Of a stretch of 64,000 nucleotides of DNA, positions 17,086 to 27,184 are shown piece after piece. Source of the stretch: Synergistota bacterium (GTDB lineage Bacteria; Synergistota; GBS-1). Location of the stretch: the NCBI GenBank assembly GCA_025060595.1, contig JANXBX010000006.1, forward strand, positions 66,825 through 130,824, read 5' to 3'. The notes under the pieces were generated by a model, which was given only the letters and a program-made list of their open reading frames with translations, was not told the DNA's origin and did no database searches. The first letter of the stretch is position 1, and every line of letters starts with the position of its first letter. A program made the position numbers and the translations under genes.

Positions 17086-19107
17086 TCAATATATACTATT
17101 CTTTGTACCATTTCCCTCCTCTCTCAAAACTTCAAGAAAAGCTTTAACTACCTTAGGATCAAAAAGCTTTCCGCTTTCTCTTTTTATATAATCGATGGCT
17201 TCTTCCCTGCTCCATGCTTTTCTGTAGGGACGATCATGTATCAAAGCATCATAAACATCAACTACAGCAAATATCCTCGCTGAAATAGGGATTTCCTCTC
17301 CCTTCAAGCCCTTAGGATAACCGCTTCCATCCCATCTCTCGTGATGATAATAGGGGATTTCTAACGCTGGCCGAAGATACTCTATTTTTGAGAGAAGCTC
17401 ATAAGCATAAACCGGATGCTTTTTCATTATCTCCCAATCTTCCTCGCTCAGCTTACCAGGTTTAAATAATATACTATCTGGAATAGCGAGCTTACCTATG
17501 TCATGAAGCAACGCCCCTCTTCTTATGTGAAGGAGAGCTTCCCCGCATATCCCGAGCTTTTTCGCCACTTTAACCGTTAATTCCGTTACCCTCTCGCTAT
17601 GCCCTTCGGTTTCCCTATCTCGAAGCTCAAGCACCTTAGCCAAGCTCTCGATAGTAGCCTCATAAGCTTGAATCAGTTTAAAATTGGTGGTCTCAAGGGA
17701 TCTTAAAAGCTCAATGTTATCTATAGCTATTGCCAACTGCCCAGCTAAGGTTTCAAGGAAACTAAGCCACTCCTCATCGACATCAATAAAACTTCTCTTA
17801 AAAATTTCTAAAACTCCCAGGACCTTCCCCTTACTTATAAGTGGAGCAACAACATAGCTTTTAAAGCCCTCTTCTCTCATAAGCCTTCCCCTAACCGGAT
17901 CCTCATCCGCGTTTTCTAGCCACAGAACTCGCTTTTCAAGGATAGCTCTTCCAGCTAATCCTTCCCCCACCCTGATTCGGATCCTCTCCCAATTCCTGGT
18001 AGTGAAACCGAAACCACAGCAATTGATCCCCAACTCCATAACCCAAGGATCAAGATGAAGCACAGAAGCAGCGTTAACGCCAAGCTGATTTACCACCTCC
18101 TCGAGAACAACCTTTATCGTTAACTTTGGATCTAAGCTACCACTTATCGCCCTATCTATGTTCCTTAAAGCTTGAAGCCTATTAAGCCTCTTTTGAGACT
18201 CCTCAAAGAGTCTAGCGCTTTCCAAAGAAGAGGCAGCAAAGTTAGCAATGGCCTGAAAGACCTCTACTTTTTCTTTCGTAAAGAAGCCTAGCTCCTTAGA
18301 GTACAAGGTTAAAACCCCATAGACCTTTTCCTTACTTATCATAGGGAAAGAGGCAACCGTTTTAATACCGAAGGGCTCAGCCCTATCCCCCCATACCTTG
18401 AAGAAAACATCTTTATATATATCCTCTATAACCTGAGGAAGACCGCTTCTAATTGCCCTACCAGCGCTACCCATACCATAAGGGCTATCATCCCAGCGTA
18501 CTATCAGACCATCGAAATAGGGGTGACCTTCAGGATAATTAGCTAATATCCTTACCCGTCCATCGGGCTCAGCCCAACCTATCAGAGACATATAAGAGCC
18601 AAAGTGTTCAACACAGCTTTTAACGACTATTCTCGCCCTCTTAAGAAAATCTAGATCTTCCAATATAAGCTCTTTAGCCAGGTTATACATATTAGTCATT
18701 GAGTTAACATATGTTTTAAGCTCAGTTATATCCTCTCCAGCGCTTATAATTTCCACTATATTACCAGACTCATCACGTAAAAAGCTATTGTGCCAGGCTA
18801 TAAGCCTTCTTCTGCCATCCTTAGTAAGTATCGGATTCTCATTATACTTAACTGGCTCAAGCTCCCCATTAATTAGCTTTTGAAAGACCCTTTCAACATC
18901 CTTTCTAATCTCCTGAGGGAGAAAATTATCAAACCAGCTCTTACCCAAAATCTCCTCTTCACTACAACCTAAAATCTCACAACCCTTGCGATTGATGAAG
19001 GTCACCCTTCCATCCCTATCAAGGGTGAGAATGATCACTTGAGCTAAATTTAAAAGAGCCTTTAACTTGTTTAAGTCGCTCCCGTAATCGACCTCACCTC
19101 TCATCAA
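17086..19107 (-). CDS. PAS-GAF-GAF-HD-GYP cyclic-di-GMP phosphodiesterase
   Basis: A 673-residue signalling protein. PAS covers about residues 10-130 (GRVTFINRKGCEILGCSEEE), the first GAF about 150-305, the second GAF about 325-465, and HD-GYP about 490-665. The catalytic set is complete: ALLHDIGKLAIPD, KHPVYAYELLSKI and YYHHERWDGSGYPKGLKG, the defining HHExxDGxGYP motif. HD-GYP enzymes degrade cyclic di-GMP. No membrane segment is evident, so it should be a soluble sensor of a small ligand or redox state. The divergent neighbour is a chemoreceptor, which suggests a motility or surface-behaviour locus. Confidence 0.92.
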   Translation of the reverse strand: MMRGEVDYGSDLNKLKALLNLAQVIILTLDRDGRVTFINRKGCEILGCSEEEILGKSWFDNFLPQEIRKDVERVFQKLINGELEPVKYNENPILTKDGRRRLIAWHNSFLRDESGNIVEIISAGEDITELKTYVNSMTNMYNLAKELILEDLDFLKRARIVVKSCVEHFGSYMSLIGWAEPDGRVRILANYPEGHPYFDGLIVRWDDSPYGMGSAGRAIRSGLPQVIEDIYKDVFFKVWGDRAEPFGIKTVASFPMISKEKVYGVLTLYSKELGFFTKEKVEVFQAIANFAASSLESARLFEESQKRLNRLQALRNIDRAISGSLDPKLTIKVVLEEVVNQLGVNAASVLHLDPWVMELGINCCGFGFTTRNWERIRIRVGEGLAGRAILEKRVLWLENADEDPVRGRLMREEGFKSYVVAPLISKGKVLGVLEIFKRSFIDVDEEWLSFLETLAGQLAIAIDNIELLRSLETTNFKLIQAYEATIESLAKVLELRDRETEGHSERVTELTVKVAKKLGICGEALLHIRRGALLHDIGKLAIPDSILFKPGKLSEEDWEIMKKHPVYAYELLSKIEYLRPALEIPYYHHERWDGSGYPKGLKGEEIPISARIFAVVDVYDALIHDRPYRKAWSREEAIDYIKRESGKLFDPKVVKAFLEVLREEGNGTKNSIY

Positions 19108-19142
19108 GATACCCCCTCATGACATAAAATTTTAAGAGCTTA

Positions 19143-19171
19143 TTGACAGAAGAAAAAACAAAGATTAAAAT
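19143..19171 (+). promoter_or_regulatory. Promoter and leader hairpin of the dCache chemoreceptor
   Basis: TTGACA and TAAAAT with a 17-bp spacer, close to a perfect sigma-70 promoter. The leader of about 90 bases contains a 10-bp hairpin (TTTTGGAGAT / ATCTCCAAAA, 19216-19247) immediately before the AAAGGAGG ribosome site, which might modulate translation. Confidence 0.65.
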
Positions 19172-19269
19172 CTTCCTGGTCATTTCAACAGAGTTTCAAA
19201 ATCAAAACAATATAATTTTGGAGATTTCGCAACAAATATCTCCAAAACCTTAAAGGAGGTTATTCAGTT

Positions 19270-21288
19270 ATGAGCGGTATTAAAAGCCTCAGGTTAAAGA
19301 TGTTAATCCTTCTACTTCTTCCCACCATAGCTCTATCAACTATTATAACATTTATTACTGAAAAAAGACTGAGTTTCTCAATTGCCTCCATAGTTGAAAA
19401 CATGTCGCTTGAGTTATCTGTTAAAGGAGCTAACATAATTGATGAGTGGCTTAAGAGCGTAGTAAATGACATGGACTGGCTTGCAGGAACGAATGCGGTA
19501 AAGGATGCATTAAAGAGCGGTGACTGGAATAATCTGCTAAAAAACTACCTTCCGCCAAGAATAAAGAATAAACCATTCCAAGATTTGTTTATAGCTGATG
19601 CTACGGGAAAGGCCGCAAGCCCGACCACCCCTGACTCAACTGTAGATGTAAAAGATAGAGAATACTTTAAGCAAATATTTCAGCAAGGTAAAGATCTCCA
19701 TATCGGAAACGCTATTATCTCAAGAGTAACAAATGAACCTGTCTTTGTAATTGCTAAAGCAGTGAAAGATGAAAAGGGTAATACTATGGGAATAATTTTT
19801 GCAGCCATACCTCTTACCACCTTTTCTAAGATAGCCTCGGAAATAAAGTTAGGAAAATCGGGATATGGATGGATAGTAGACGCAAGCGGAACTGTTGTAG
19901 CGCATCCTCGCCAGGAATATCTCATGAAGCTTAAGATAAGCGAGGCCTCCAAAGCTAACTTTAAGGGACTTGAGGAAGCATCAGGAGACATTCTAAACGG
20001 CAAAACAGGATACACCAAAGTTACTCTACCTAATGGATCTACTAATTTAACTTTCTATGCTCCCATCAAGGTCGCTAAGGGCTGGGCTTTCCTAGTAGAC
20101 ATGCCTGAGAAGGAGCTATATTCTTATAGTGCAGGCATAGTAAGAAACATAATAGTGCTTTTGGGAATATTAATAGGCGCAACAGCTTTAATAATCCTCC
20201 TTGTGAGCTTTTCCATATCCAAGCCTTTAAAGGAGCTTGCCCAGAAGGTGGCAAACTTCGGTAAGGGAGATTTAACGGTTAGCTTCCAGGCAAAGGGTAA
20301 AGATGAGGTAGCCCAAATAGCTCAGGCATTAAACCTAATGGCGAATTCCTTAAGAGAATCTTTAAAGACCATAAGTGAAGGATCCAATCAGGTAACATCC
20401 TCGGCAGAAAACCTCGCAACTATAGCAGAAAATGTAAGCACAGCAAGTGAGGAGCTTGTAGCGCAAATGGAGGAAATAAACAAGGCAGCGCAAGATGCTT
20501 CTGCATCCATAGAAGAGGTCAATGCTGGTATCGAAGAGATAGCATCAAGCGCTCAAAACCTCTCAAAAGCCGCACAGGACTTAACGGAAAGGGCAAAAGA
20601 GGTTGATAATGCCGTTAAAGAGGGAGAGGAAGCCATAAAGCTTATAGTTGATGTAATAAATCAAACTAAGGAAAAGTCTAAAGATACAGAAAGGGCGGTA
20701 TCTGAGCTTTCCGAAATGGCCAAAAACATCGGAGATATACTCCAAACTATAAGCTCTATAGCTGAACAGACTAACTTATTAGCATTAAATGCCGCTATCG
20801 AGGCAGCTCGCGCAGGAGAGGCTGGTCGCGGATTTGCCGTTGTAGCTGATGAAATAAGAAAGCTTGCTGAAGGGAGCAAAGTGGCGACAAATAAGATATC
20901 CCAGATACTAAACCAAATAAAGCAAGGGGCTCAAACTGCAGGCCTAGCCACATCTGAAACTGCAAAAGCGGTAGAAAAGGCTATGGAAAGCTCCATAAGA
21001 GTGAAAGATAAGCTCTTAAGTATATTAAGAGAGATAGAAGGAATGAGCTCTCAAATAGAGAGCCTAGCGGCAACAGCTCAAGAACAAAGCGCAGCTACTC
21101 AAGAGATGAGTAGCGCTCTAGACATAGCTACAAGATCCATAACCTCTATAGCTCAACAGGTTGAAGCTGCTACTGAGGTATCAAAGAAGCAAGCGGACTC
21201 AAGCCAGAACGTCAGTGCCTCTGCAGAAGAGCTATCCTCCATAACTGAGAGCCTGCAGGAGATGATAAGGAAGTTTAAGGTAGCATAA
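19270..21288 (+). CDS. Methyl-accepting chemotaxis protein with dCache sensor
   Basis: A 672-residue transmembrane chemoreceptor. The first membrane helix is at about residues 10-30. A double Cache periplasmic domain spans about 40-285 ([53 protein letters not shown]). The second helix is at about 290-315, HAMP follows, and the signalling domain carries [20 protein letters not shown] at about residue 505. dCache domains commonly bind amino acids or organic acids directly. The ATG is preceded by TAAAGGAGGT. It is monocistronic between its own promoter and a strong hairpin. Confidence 0.95.
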   Translation: MSGIKSLRLKMLILLLLPTIALSTIITFITEKRLSFSIASIVENMSLELSVKGANIIDEWLKSVVNDMDWLAGTNAVKDALKSGDWNNLLKNYLPPRIKNKPFQDLFIADATGKAASPTTPDSTVDVKDREYFKQIFQQGKDLHIGNAIISRVTNEPVFVIAKAVKDEKGNTMGIIFAAIPLTTFSKIASEIKLGKSGYGWIVDASGTVVAHPRQEYLMKLKISEASKANFKGLEEASGDILNGKTGYTKVTLPNGSTNLTFYAPIKVAKGWAFLVDMPEKELYSYSAGIVRNIIVLLGILIGATALIILLVSFSISKPLKELAQKVANFGKGDLTVSFQAKGKDEVAQIAQALNLMANSLRESLKTISEGSNQVTSSAENLATIAENVSTASEELVAQMEEINKAAQDASASIEEVNAGIEEIASSAQNLSKAAQDLTERAKEVDNAVKEGEEAIKLIVDVINQTKEKSKDTERAVSELSEMAKNIGDILQTISSIAEQTNLLALNAAIEAARAGEAGRGFAVVADEIRKLAEGSKVATNKISQILNQIKQGAQTAGLATSETAKAVEKAMESSIRVKDKLLSILREIEGMSSQIESLAATAQEQSAATQEMSSALDIATRSITSIAQQVEAATEVSKKQADSSQNVSASAEELSSITESLQEMIRKFKVA

Positions 21289-21295
21289 AATAAAT

Positions 21296-21325
21296 AAGGC
21301 CTCCCCTTTTAAAAGGGGAGGCCTT
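21296..21325. terminator. Bidirectional terminator between convergent genes
   Basis: A perfect 30-base palindrome (arms AAGGCCTCCCCTTTT and AAAAGGGGAGGCCTT) flanked by short A/T runs, placed to end both the chemoreceptor and the malic enzyme transcripts. Confidence 0.85.
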
Positions 21326-21340
21326 TAATTCAACCTTTAC

Positions 21341-22690
21341 TTAAACTTCTGGAGCAGGTGGGATTATCTTCGACTCCATTAAAAGCTTGACCATTTCCCT
21401 TGACGACTTTATCGCCTCTTCCGCCTTCTTAAGCAGTTCCTCACGAGTAAGCTTAACCCTCGCTATACCTTGCTCTATAGCCTTAAGTCCGACAGCCGCG
21501 GCTTCCTCCACATATACCTCCCACATTTCCATGGTAGGAAGTATAAAATCCTCTGAAAGAAGATTCTTTTTCTCAACATAGTCAGCCAAGGCGGTAGCAG
21601 CAGCTATACACATCTCATCAGTTATAGTTTTAGCTCTAACATCCAACGCTCCACGGAATATGGCTGGAAAACCAAGAGAGTTATTAACCTGATTTGGGAA
21701 ATCAGATCTTCCTGTTGCAACTACCTTAGCCCCCGCCTCCTTAGCATCCCATGGCCATATCTCAGGAATAGGGTTAGCACAAGCAAATACCACTGCATTC
21801 TTAGCCATACCCTTTACCCAATCCTTCTTCACAGTATCAGGCCCAGGGGTGGAAAGAGCTACTAATGCATCGGCACCCTTCATAGCGGCTTGGGCATCCC
21901 CAGCCACCTTTTCAGCGTTGGTCTTTTCACACATCTCCCACTTCTCCTTAAACTTATCTTTGTTCTTTTCTATGTCGGTCCTACCCTTATGAAGGGTACC
22001 CTTAGAATCACAAAGTATTAAGTTTCCACCAGGAACGCCAGCAGCCATAAGAAGCCTCGCAGTGCATATACCGGAAGCACCTGCACCTAAAATGACTATT
22101 TTCATATCCTGAAGTTTCTTCCCTACTATCTTAGCAGCGTTAATCAAGCCAGCTAATACCACAGCGGCGGTACCTTGCTGATCATCATGCCATACAGGTA
22201 TTTCCATTTCATTTCTTAACCTCTCAAGTATATAGAAACACTTAGGCTGTTCTATATCCTCGAGATTTATTCCACCAAAGGAAGGTTGAAGGTATTTAAC
22301 GGTCTTAATAAACTCATCGGGATCCTTAGTATCAAGGCACACAGGAACAGCATCAACTCCACCAAGGTACTTAAAGAGCAGAGACTTACCCTCCATAACA
22401 GGCATGGCAGCTTCAGGACCTATGTCACCTAATCCTAATACCCTTGTCCCATCAGTTACTACAGCAACTACATTCCACTTCCAGGTATACTCATACACAA
22501 GCTCCTTATTAGCCTGAATAGCTTTGCATGGAGCAGCAACACCAGGAGTATACCAAATAGCAAAATCGTCGATGCTTCTTACAGCACACCTTAAGCCAGT
22601 TTGAATTTTACCGCGGTAAAACTTGTGCAATCTCATCGCATCCTCAGCTGGCTTGCTCGCCTTCTTTAAGAGCTCCTCCTTAGTTAACAT
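21341..22690 (-). CDS. Malic enzyme (malate dehydrogenase, oxaloacetate-decarboxylating)
   Basis: A 449-residue malic enzyme: malate plus NAD(P)+ gives pyruvate, CO2 and NAD(P)H. The sequence shows AIWYTPGVAAPCKAIQ, TDGTRVLGLGDIGPEAAMPV, FGGINLEDIEQPKCF, PVWHDDQQGTAAV, the NAD(P)-binding KIVILGAGASGICTARLL, and VFACANPIPEIWPWDAKEAG. There is no phosphotransacetylase tail. It follows the fumarase subunit genes by 13 bp, so fumarate to malate to pyruvate would be encoded by one transcript. Confidence 0.95.
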   Translation of the reverse strand: MLTKEELLKKASKPAEDAMRLHKFYRGKIQTGLRCAVRSIDDFAIWYTPGVAAPCKAIQANKELVYEYTWKWNVVAVVTDGTRVLGLGDIGPEAAMPVMEGKSLLFKYLGGVDAVPVCLDTKDPDEFIKTVKYLQPSFGGINLEDIEQPKCFYILERLRNEMEIPVWHDDQQGTAAVVLAGLINAAKIVGKKLQDMKIVILGAGASGICTARLLMAAGVPGGNLILCDSKGTLHKGRTDIEKNKDKFKEKWEMCEKTNAEKVAGDAQAAMKGADALVALSTPGPDTVKKDWVKGMAKNAVVFACANPIPEIWPWDAKEAGAKVVATGRSDFPNQVNNSLGFPAIFRGALDVRAKTITDEMCIAAATALADYVEKKNLLSEDFILPTMEMWEVYVEEAAAVGLKAIEQGIARVKLTREELLKKAEEAIKSSREMVKLLMESKIIPPAPEV

Positions 22691-22703
22691 CTGTATCCCT
22701 CCC

Positions 22704-23255
22704 TTAAAGCACTCTATATTTCTTTACTCCCTCTACATAAAGATCGTTACCATTAGCATCTATACCCACTATCAGAGGAAAATCCTCCACCTCAAGCCTG
22801 TATATGGCCTCGGGCCCGAGATCTGGAAAGGCTATAACCTCTGCTTTCTTTATGCGCTTTGCAAGCAAAGCTCCAAGTCCACCTATGGCTAAAAAGTAAA
22901 CTGCCTTATGCTTTTTCATAGCCTCAATAACCTGAGGCTTTCTTAACCCCTTACCTATCATACCCTTTAACCCATGCTCTATTAACGTAGGAGTATAAGG
23001 GTCCATTCTACCGCTCGTGGTAGGACCAGCAGAGCCTATCACCTGACCAGGCTTAGGGGGACAAGGTCCAACATAATAAATTACTTGCCCCTGAAGATCA
23101 ACGGGAAGCTTTTCTCCACGAGATATCATCTCAAATAAGCGCTTGTGAGCTGCATCACGACCAGTATATATAACACCAGAGAGCAACACTTCATCTCCCG
23201 ATTTAAGGCTTAAAACCACTTCATCCGTTAAAGGAGTAGTTATCCTTTTAACCAT
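22704..23255 (-). CDS. Fe-S fumarate hydratase (class I), beta subunit
   Basis: A 183-residue subunit equivalent to the C-terminal domain of class I fumarase or L(+)-tartrate dehydratase beta. Motifs: LLSGVIYTGRDAAHKRLFEM, YVGPCPPKPGQVIGSAGPTT, SGRMDPYTPTLIEHGLKGMI, KGLRKPQVIEAMKK and FLAIGGLGALLAKRI. It pairs with the alpha subunit encoded 14 bp upstream. Fumarase and tartrate dehydratase are hard to separate by sequence; the adjacent malic enzyme favours fumarase. Confidence 0.92.
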   Translation of the reverse strand: MVKRITTPLTDEVVLSLKSGDEVLLSGVIYTGRDAAHKRLFEMISRGEKLPVDLQGQVIYYVGPCPPKPGQVIGSAGPTTSGRMDPYTPTLIEHGLKGMIGKGLRKPQVIEAMKKHKAVYFLAIGGLGALLAKRIKKAEVIAFPDLGPEAIYRLEVEDFPLIVGIDANGNDLYVEGVKKYRVL

Positions 23256-23269
23256 GCGTTAGCACCCCC

Positions 23270-24124
23270 TTAAAGGACTACCTCAACGTGCCTTGCAACA
23301 TGACACTGAATACTGACTGCCACAGGCAAAGCAACCAAGTGCGTCGGATACATCTCGATGTTAACTGCCAGAGCAGTTACTCTACCACCCAATCCCTGAG
23401 GACCTATACCTAATTTATTTACTTCCTCTAAAATCTCCCTCTCAAGAGCAGCTACTTTAGGATTCGGATGAAACTCTCCTACCTTTCTAAGTAAAGCTTT
23501 CTTCGAGAGAACCGCCGCCTTATCCATAGTCCCGCCGACACCCACACCAACTAATATAGGAGGACAAGGATTAGGGCCAGCCTTTTCAACAGCCTCTAAA
23601 ACAACTTTCTTTATTCCCTGAGGGCCATCCGCTGGAATTAGCATTCTAACCTGAGACATGTTCTCACTACCGCCACCTTTAGGCATAACAGCTATCTTAA
23701 GTTTATCTCCAGGAACGATATCAGTGTAAATCACGGCAGGGGTATTATCCTTCGTATTCTTTCTCTCAAAGATCGGGTCGTCAACAATAGATTTCCTCAA
23801 ATAGCCGTTTATATAGCCGCGCCTTACACCCTCGTTTATAGCATCATAGAGATTACCGCCAACTATATGAAGATCCTGACCTAACTCAACGAAAACAAGC
23901 ACAATACCTGTATCTTGACAAATAGGAACCTCCTCTTTGGCAGCAACGAGAGCGTTTTCCACAAGGAGATTGAGAATATTCTTACCAATAGGGGATTCTT
24001 CAATGTCGTAAGCCTTTTTAATAGCATCCATAACATCAGAGGGCAATATATTACAAGCTTCTATACACATCTTCTCAATGACAGGAATAATCTCGTTTAC
24101 ATGAAGCTCCCTCACACAGATCAC
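23270..24124 (-). CDS. Fe-S fumarate hydratase (class I), alpha subunit
   Basis: A 284-residue alpha subunit holding the oxygen-sensitive [4Fe-4S] cluster, with cysteines in VPICQDTGIVLVFVELGQDL, AGPNPCPPILVGVGVGGTMD and SIQCHVARHVEV. PKGGGSENMSQVRMLIPADG and GLGGRVTALAVNIE are family hallmarks. It catalyses fumarate/malate interconversion with the beta subunit and implies an anaerobic or oxygen-sensitive lifestyle. The FCD-type regulator gene is 17 bp upstream on the same strand. Confidence 0.93.
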   Translation of the reverse strand: MICVRELHVNEIIPVIEKMCIEACNILPSDVMDAIKKAYDIEESPIGKNILNLLVENALVAAKEEVPICQDTGIVLVFVELGQDLHIVGGNLYDAINEGVRRGYINGYLRKSIVDDPIFERKNTKDNTPAVIYTDIVPGDKLKIAVMPKGGGSENMSQVRMLIPADGPQGIKKVVLEAVEKAGPNPCPPILVGVGVGGTMDKAAVLSKKALLRKVGEFHPNPKVAALEREILEEVNKLGIGPQGLGGRVTALAVNIEMYPTHLVALPVAVSIQCHVARHVEVVL

Positions 24125-24141
24125 TCCTCCTTTACATAGAG

Positions 24142-24807
24142 CTAAAGGGAAGAAAGCACATTCTTGGATATATTTTGTATATGCTCTCTTATTGCTTCCT
24201 CAGCCTTTACAAGATCCCTTTCCTTTATAGCTTCCCAAATCTTTTCATGTTCCCTCAAAGAGTCCAAAGCTCTACCTGCAGTAAGAAGAGAGCGAAACTT
24301 ATATCTTATAAGATGAACATTAGCACGCTCATAAAGCTGTTTCAAAACGGAGTTATTAGCGAGATTTATTATTTTATCATGGAACTTACTATTTAGCTCA
24401 GAGTAACGAACAAAATCGTATTTCTCTAAGGCATCTTTCATCTCTTTTATTATGTCACCCAGCTCAGCGATATCCTTCTCGCTTGCCCTAGTACAAGCAA
24501 GCCTAATAGCCGTGATCTCTAGCCCTTCACGAACTTCAAAACACTCTGCCAAAGTTTTCTCAGACACAGGAGCAATTACAGCGCCTTTTCTTACCTCTAA
24601 AACTGCAAGTCCCTCATAAGCAAGTCTCTCAAGGATCTTCCTCGCAATCCTCCTTGATATCCCGAATTTCTCCATAAGTTCAGCCTCTCTCAGTCTCATT
24701 CCTTCTGGAAAATAACCTGTAACGAGCGACGTGTAAACCTTATTAAATACTTCTTCGAAGGTTAATGCCTCAGCCGAGGAAGACGATCCTCTTTTACCCC
24801 TTTTCAT
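24142..24807 (-). CDS. GntR-family regulator with FCD domain
   Basis: A 221-residue FadR-subfamily regulator. An N-terminal winged helix-turn-helix (GYFPEGMRLREAELMEKFG then ISRRIARKILERLAYEG) is followed by an FCD domain (ECFEVREGLEITAIRLACTR, NSKFHDKIINLANN, RSLLTAGRALDSLREHEKIW) with the three histidines that usually bind a metal near the effector. FCD regulators usually sense organic acids. Because it lies just upstream of fumarase and malic enzyme on the same strand, malate or fumarate is a plausible effector (inference). Confidence 0.88.
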   Translation of the reverse strand: MKRGKRGSSSSAEALTFEEVFNKVYTSLVTGYFPEGMRLREAELMEKFGISRRIARKILERLAYEGLAVLEVRKGAVIAPVSEKTLAECFEVREGLEITAIRLACTRASEKDIAELGDIIKEMKDALEKYDFVRYSELNSKFHDKIINLANNSVLKQLYERANVHLIRYKFRSLLTAGRALDSLREHEKIWEAIKERDLVKAEEAIREHIQNISKNVLSSL

Positions 24808-24878
24808 TGCAACCCCCCCTATTTCTCAAATCCCCCTCCTAATCTACCATCGAATCAACCCTTTTATTTTAATGAACT

Positions 24879-25967
24879 CTATAATTCCTTTTTCCTTGCT
24901 TCACTTAAAAACCTATTAAAGAGCTCTGAGGCACCTATTCTTTCGCACACATCTTTAAATTCCTTCAACACTTCAGAAGTCAAAAGCACGTCTTTACCTT
25001 CGCTTTCAGCCGCCTTTAGAAACTCTATCTCTCCTGGCATATAAATCCTTTCCCCTTCTTTGGTCGGAGAAGATTTTACCTTTCTGATGTAATCATCAAC
25101 GAGAGTCTCGAAATCTCCAGGAACAAAAACTGACGGATCCAAAACCATAAATAAATGGCCTATTCTCATCACCTTAGAAAAGTCATCATTTGCTCCTACA
25201 TCCTCAAGAAAAGCCGAACCTGTCAACAAGCCGCTTAACAGATCTATTATCAAGGCAAGACCATAACCTTTAGGCCCGCCTATTGGAAGCAAAGTCCCTT
25301 TCAAAGCCTTAACCGGATCATCAGTAGGCAATCCATTCTCATCTATAGCCCAACCTAAAGGAATCTTTTCACCTTTTAAAGCCGCCAATCTTATCCTTCC
25401 ACGAGCAACTACAGAGGTAGCCATATCAAGAACAATGGGAAGCTTGTTCTTAGCTGGTATACCTATAGCTATAGGATTGGTCCCAAAAAGAGGAGTCTTC
25501 CCACCCCACGGAGCCATTGCTGGAGCAGTGTTAGATATGGCCAAACCGATCATGCCAGCTTTAGTAGCTCTTATAACATAGTAAGCCAAGCTTCCTAGAT
25601 GATTAGAATTTCTAACTCCTACAACTCCAACACCATATTTACCGGCAAGCTCAATGCATCTATCGATCGCCCAACATCCAACAACAGGTGCTATACCATT
25701 ACCCGCATCAGCAAGTATAACCGCCCCCCGCGAGGAAACCTCCCTTATATCCGTTTTAGGGTTCATGAGGCCCAAGTTTATCCTCTTAATATAAACTGGA
25801 AGGCGAGCTATACCATGAGACTTTACTCCTCTAAGCTCAGAAAAAATTAAAGAATCAACGAAAAGCTCAGCATCCTTCTGAGGAACTCCTACTAAAGACA
25901 ACAGGGAAGAGCAAAAACTCCGCAAACTATCCATCTTCACCTCAACATTACTCATAAGGCACTCCAT
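24879..25967 (-). CDS. Ldh_2-family malate/L-lactate/ureidoglycolate-type dehydrogenase
   Basis: A 362-residue NAD(P)-dependent dehydrogenase of the Ldh_2 family. Hallmarks: ELRGVKSHGIARLPVYIKRI, VVGVRNSNHLGSLAYYVIRA, FGTNPIAIGIP and GPKGYGLALIIDLLSGLLTG. The catalytic histidine is in KSHGI. Members oxidise malate, lactate, sulfolactate or ureidoglycolate. The position immediately upstream of the regulator and fumarase genes suggests a malate-related substrate. The start follows AAGGAGGTAAAT. Confidence 0.85.
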   Translation of the reverse strand: MECLMSNVEVKMDSLRSFCSSLLSLVGVPQKDAELFVDSLIFSELRGVKSHGIARLPVYIKRINLGLMNPKTDIREVSSRGAVILADAGNGIAPVVGCWAIDRCIELAGKYGVGVVGVRNSNHLGSLAYYVIRATKAGMIGLAISNTAPAMAPWGGKTPLFGTNPIAIGIPAKNKLPIVLDMATSVVARGRIRLAALKGEKIPLGWAIDENGLPTDDPVKALKGTLLPIGGPKGYGLALIIDLLSGLLTGSAFLEDVGANDDFSKVMRIGHLFMVLDPSVFVPGDFETLVDDYIRKVKSSPTKEGERIYMPGEIEFLKAAESEGKDVLLTSEVLKEFKDVCERIGASELFNRFLSEARKKEL

Positions 25968-26023
25968 TTTATTTACCTCCTTCAGAACCTTTCAAGAGGC
26001 TATTATATCAATTAAAGTAAAAT

Positions 26024-26082
26024 AAAAAAAGGAGGGGGGAGGGGGGTGGGGATCGCTACGCTATCACTTCCCCCTCTCGATC
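26024..26082 (-). terminator. G-rich terminator downstream of the U32-like gene
   Basis: Read on the reverse strand, GAGGGGG can pair with CCCCCCTC across a loop, and GATCG with CGATC inside it, followed by TCCTTTTTTTATTTT. The forward strand has two six-G runs, a four-G run and a GG, so a G-quadruplex is an alternative structure. Confidence 0.5.
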
Positions 26083-26120
26083 TTATTATGTTTATCCTAA
26101 CCCGAAGGGTTGATATCTCT

Positions 26121-27032
26121 TTACTCAGGAATAGCCATATCAGGCTGACCGTTCGCACTCTGAACAGCCTCAGGATAGTAGCGTCTCACAAACTCGACAG
26201 TTAGAGCAGCCTGATAAGCCATATCTTTACCATTTTGAGCGGTCGTCTTTACACCATGAGCGCTAACAACGGAGTTACCCGTCTTAAGATGTATAGGAGC
26301 AGCTATTCTAACCATCTCAGGAGCCTCAAAAACCCTTATAAAACCACCAGAAGCTGGAGGATTATCTACATGAACATCCAAGGGAACTTTAACAGCCTGT
26401 CTTAAGGCAGCTATCATGGGAAGCTGCATATCTCTAACAGGGTTAATAGAATCAGCACCTAGATTCTCAAGCAACTTGAAGGACGCGGGATTAGCATGTC
26501 CACAGTGAGCGGATACCTTGAACCTCACATTCTTAGGAAGCTCTCCGGCCTTTCTCATCTCATTTAGTACCCAGAGCATACCTTCATCATAAACCAATAT
26601 TCCCCTAACACCCAACTCAACACCACGCAAAACATCCTCAATGGCCCTGACAAGCTGCTCAGCACCCCTTAGCCTATAACCGATTCTAACACCCTGAGAA
26701 GTTAACATGGTAGCGCTCGTATCATAAGTAGCTCTGGGACCAACAGACATATTAAGCTCTATACCATTATCCTTACAAATAGCAACAAACTCCTTTATCT
26801 CCTTAGCGGTGTAACGCATCATACCGAACGTATCATCAACACGGTTTATAGTTATTCCCAAACTTTTAGCAGTATCCAAAAGGGCCCTCAAAGCCTCAGC
26901 AGAGTTAACGGTGGGAACCTCTATACGGAAGTGAGCCCCATCCGGAAACCTCATATTAGAAGTAGGTAAATCCCACGAATCTGAACCAGGTAAACCAAGC
27001 TTCTTTAAAAACGCTCTTGTCCGATCGAACAT
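26121..27032 (-). CDS. U32-peptidase-like TIM-barrel protein
   Basis: A 303-residue cytosolic protein. Segments such as NMRFPDGAHFRIEVPTVN, GVRGILVYDEGMLWVLNEM, RFKVSAHCGHANPASFKLLE and DSINPVRDMQLPMIAALRQA resemble proteins annotated as U32 peptidases or U32-like barrels. U32 members include tRNA-hydroxylation and ubiquinone-hydroxylation factors as well as supposed collagenases, so peptidase is a family name, not a demonstrated role. It has its own promoter and terminator, downstream of the TctABC genes. A metabolic aldolase-like role would fit the sequence equally well. Confidence 0.55.
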   Translation of the reverse strand: MFDRTRAFLKKLGLPGSDSWDLPTSNMRFPDGAHFRIEVPTVNSAEALRALLDTAKSLGITINRVDDTFGMMRYTAKEIKEFVAICKDNGIELNMSVGPRATYDTSATMLTSQGVRIGYRLRGAEQLVRAIEDVLRGVELGVRGILVYDEGMLWVLNEMRKAGELPKNVRFKVSAHCGHANPASFKLLENLGADSINPVRDMQLPMIAALRQAVKVPLDVHVDNPPASGGFIRVFEAPEMVRIAAPIHLKTGNSVVSAHGVKTTAQNGKDMAYQAALTVEFVRRYYPEAVQSANGQPDMAIPE

Positions 27033-27079
27033 AACTCATTCCCTCCTTAAAAATCTAAGTTCTCTTCAATGCTAACATT

Positions 27080-27108
27080 AATATAGCACTTTCAAACCAA
27101 CTTGTCAA
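27080..27108 (-). promoter_or_regulatory. Promoter of the U32-like gene
   Basis: Reverse strand: TTGACA and TATATT with a 17-bp spacer, about 50 bp before the start codon. One of the best promoter matches in the window. Confidence 0.7.
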
Positions 27109-27184
27109 TATAATCTTCGAGCACAACTTATAAATATTTTTTGTAAACATTCTTGTTACAAAAACGAACATCAATAAAAGAAGA

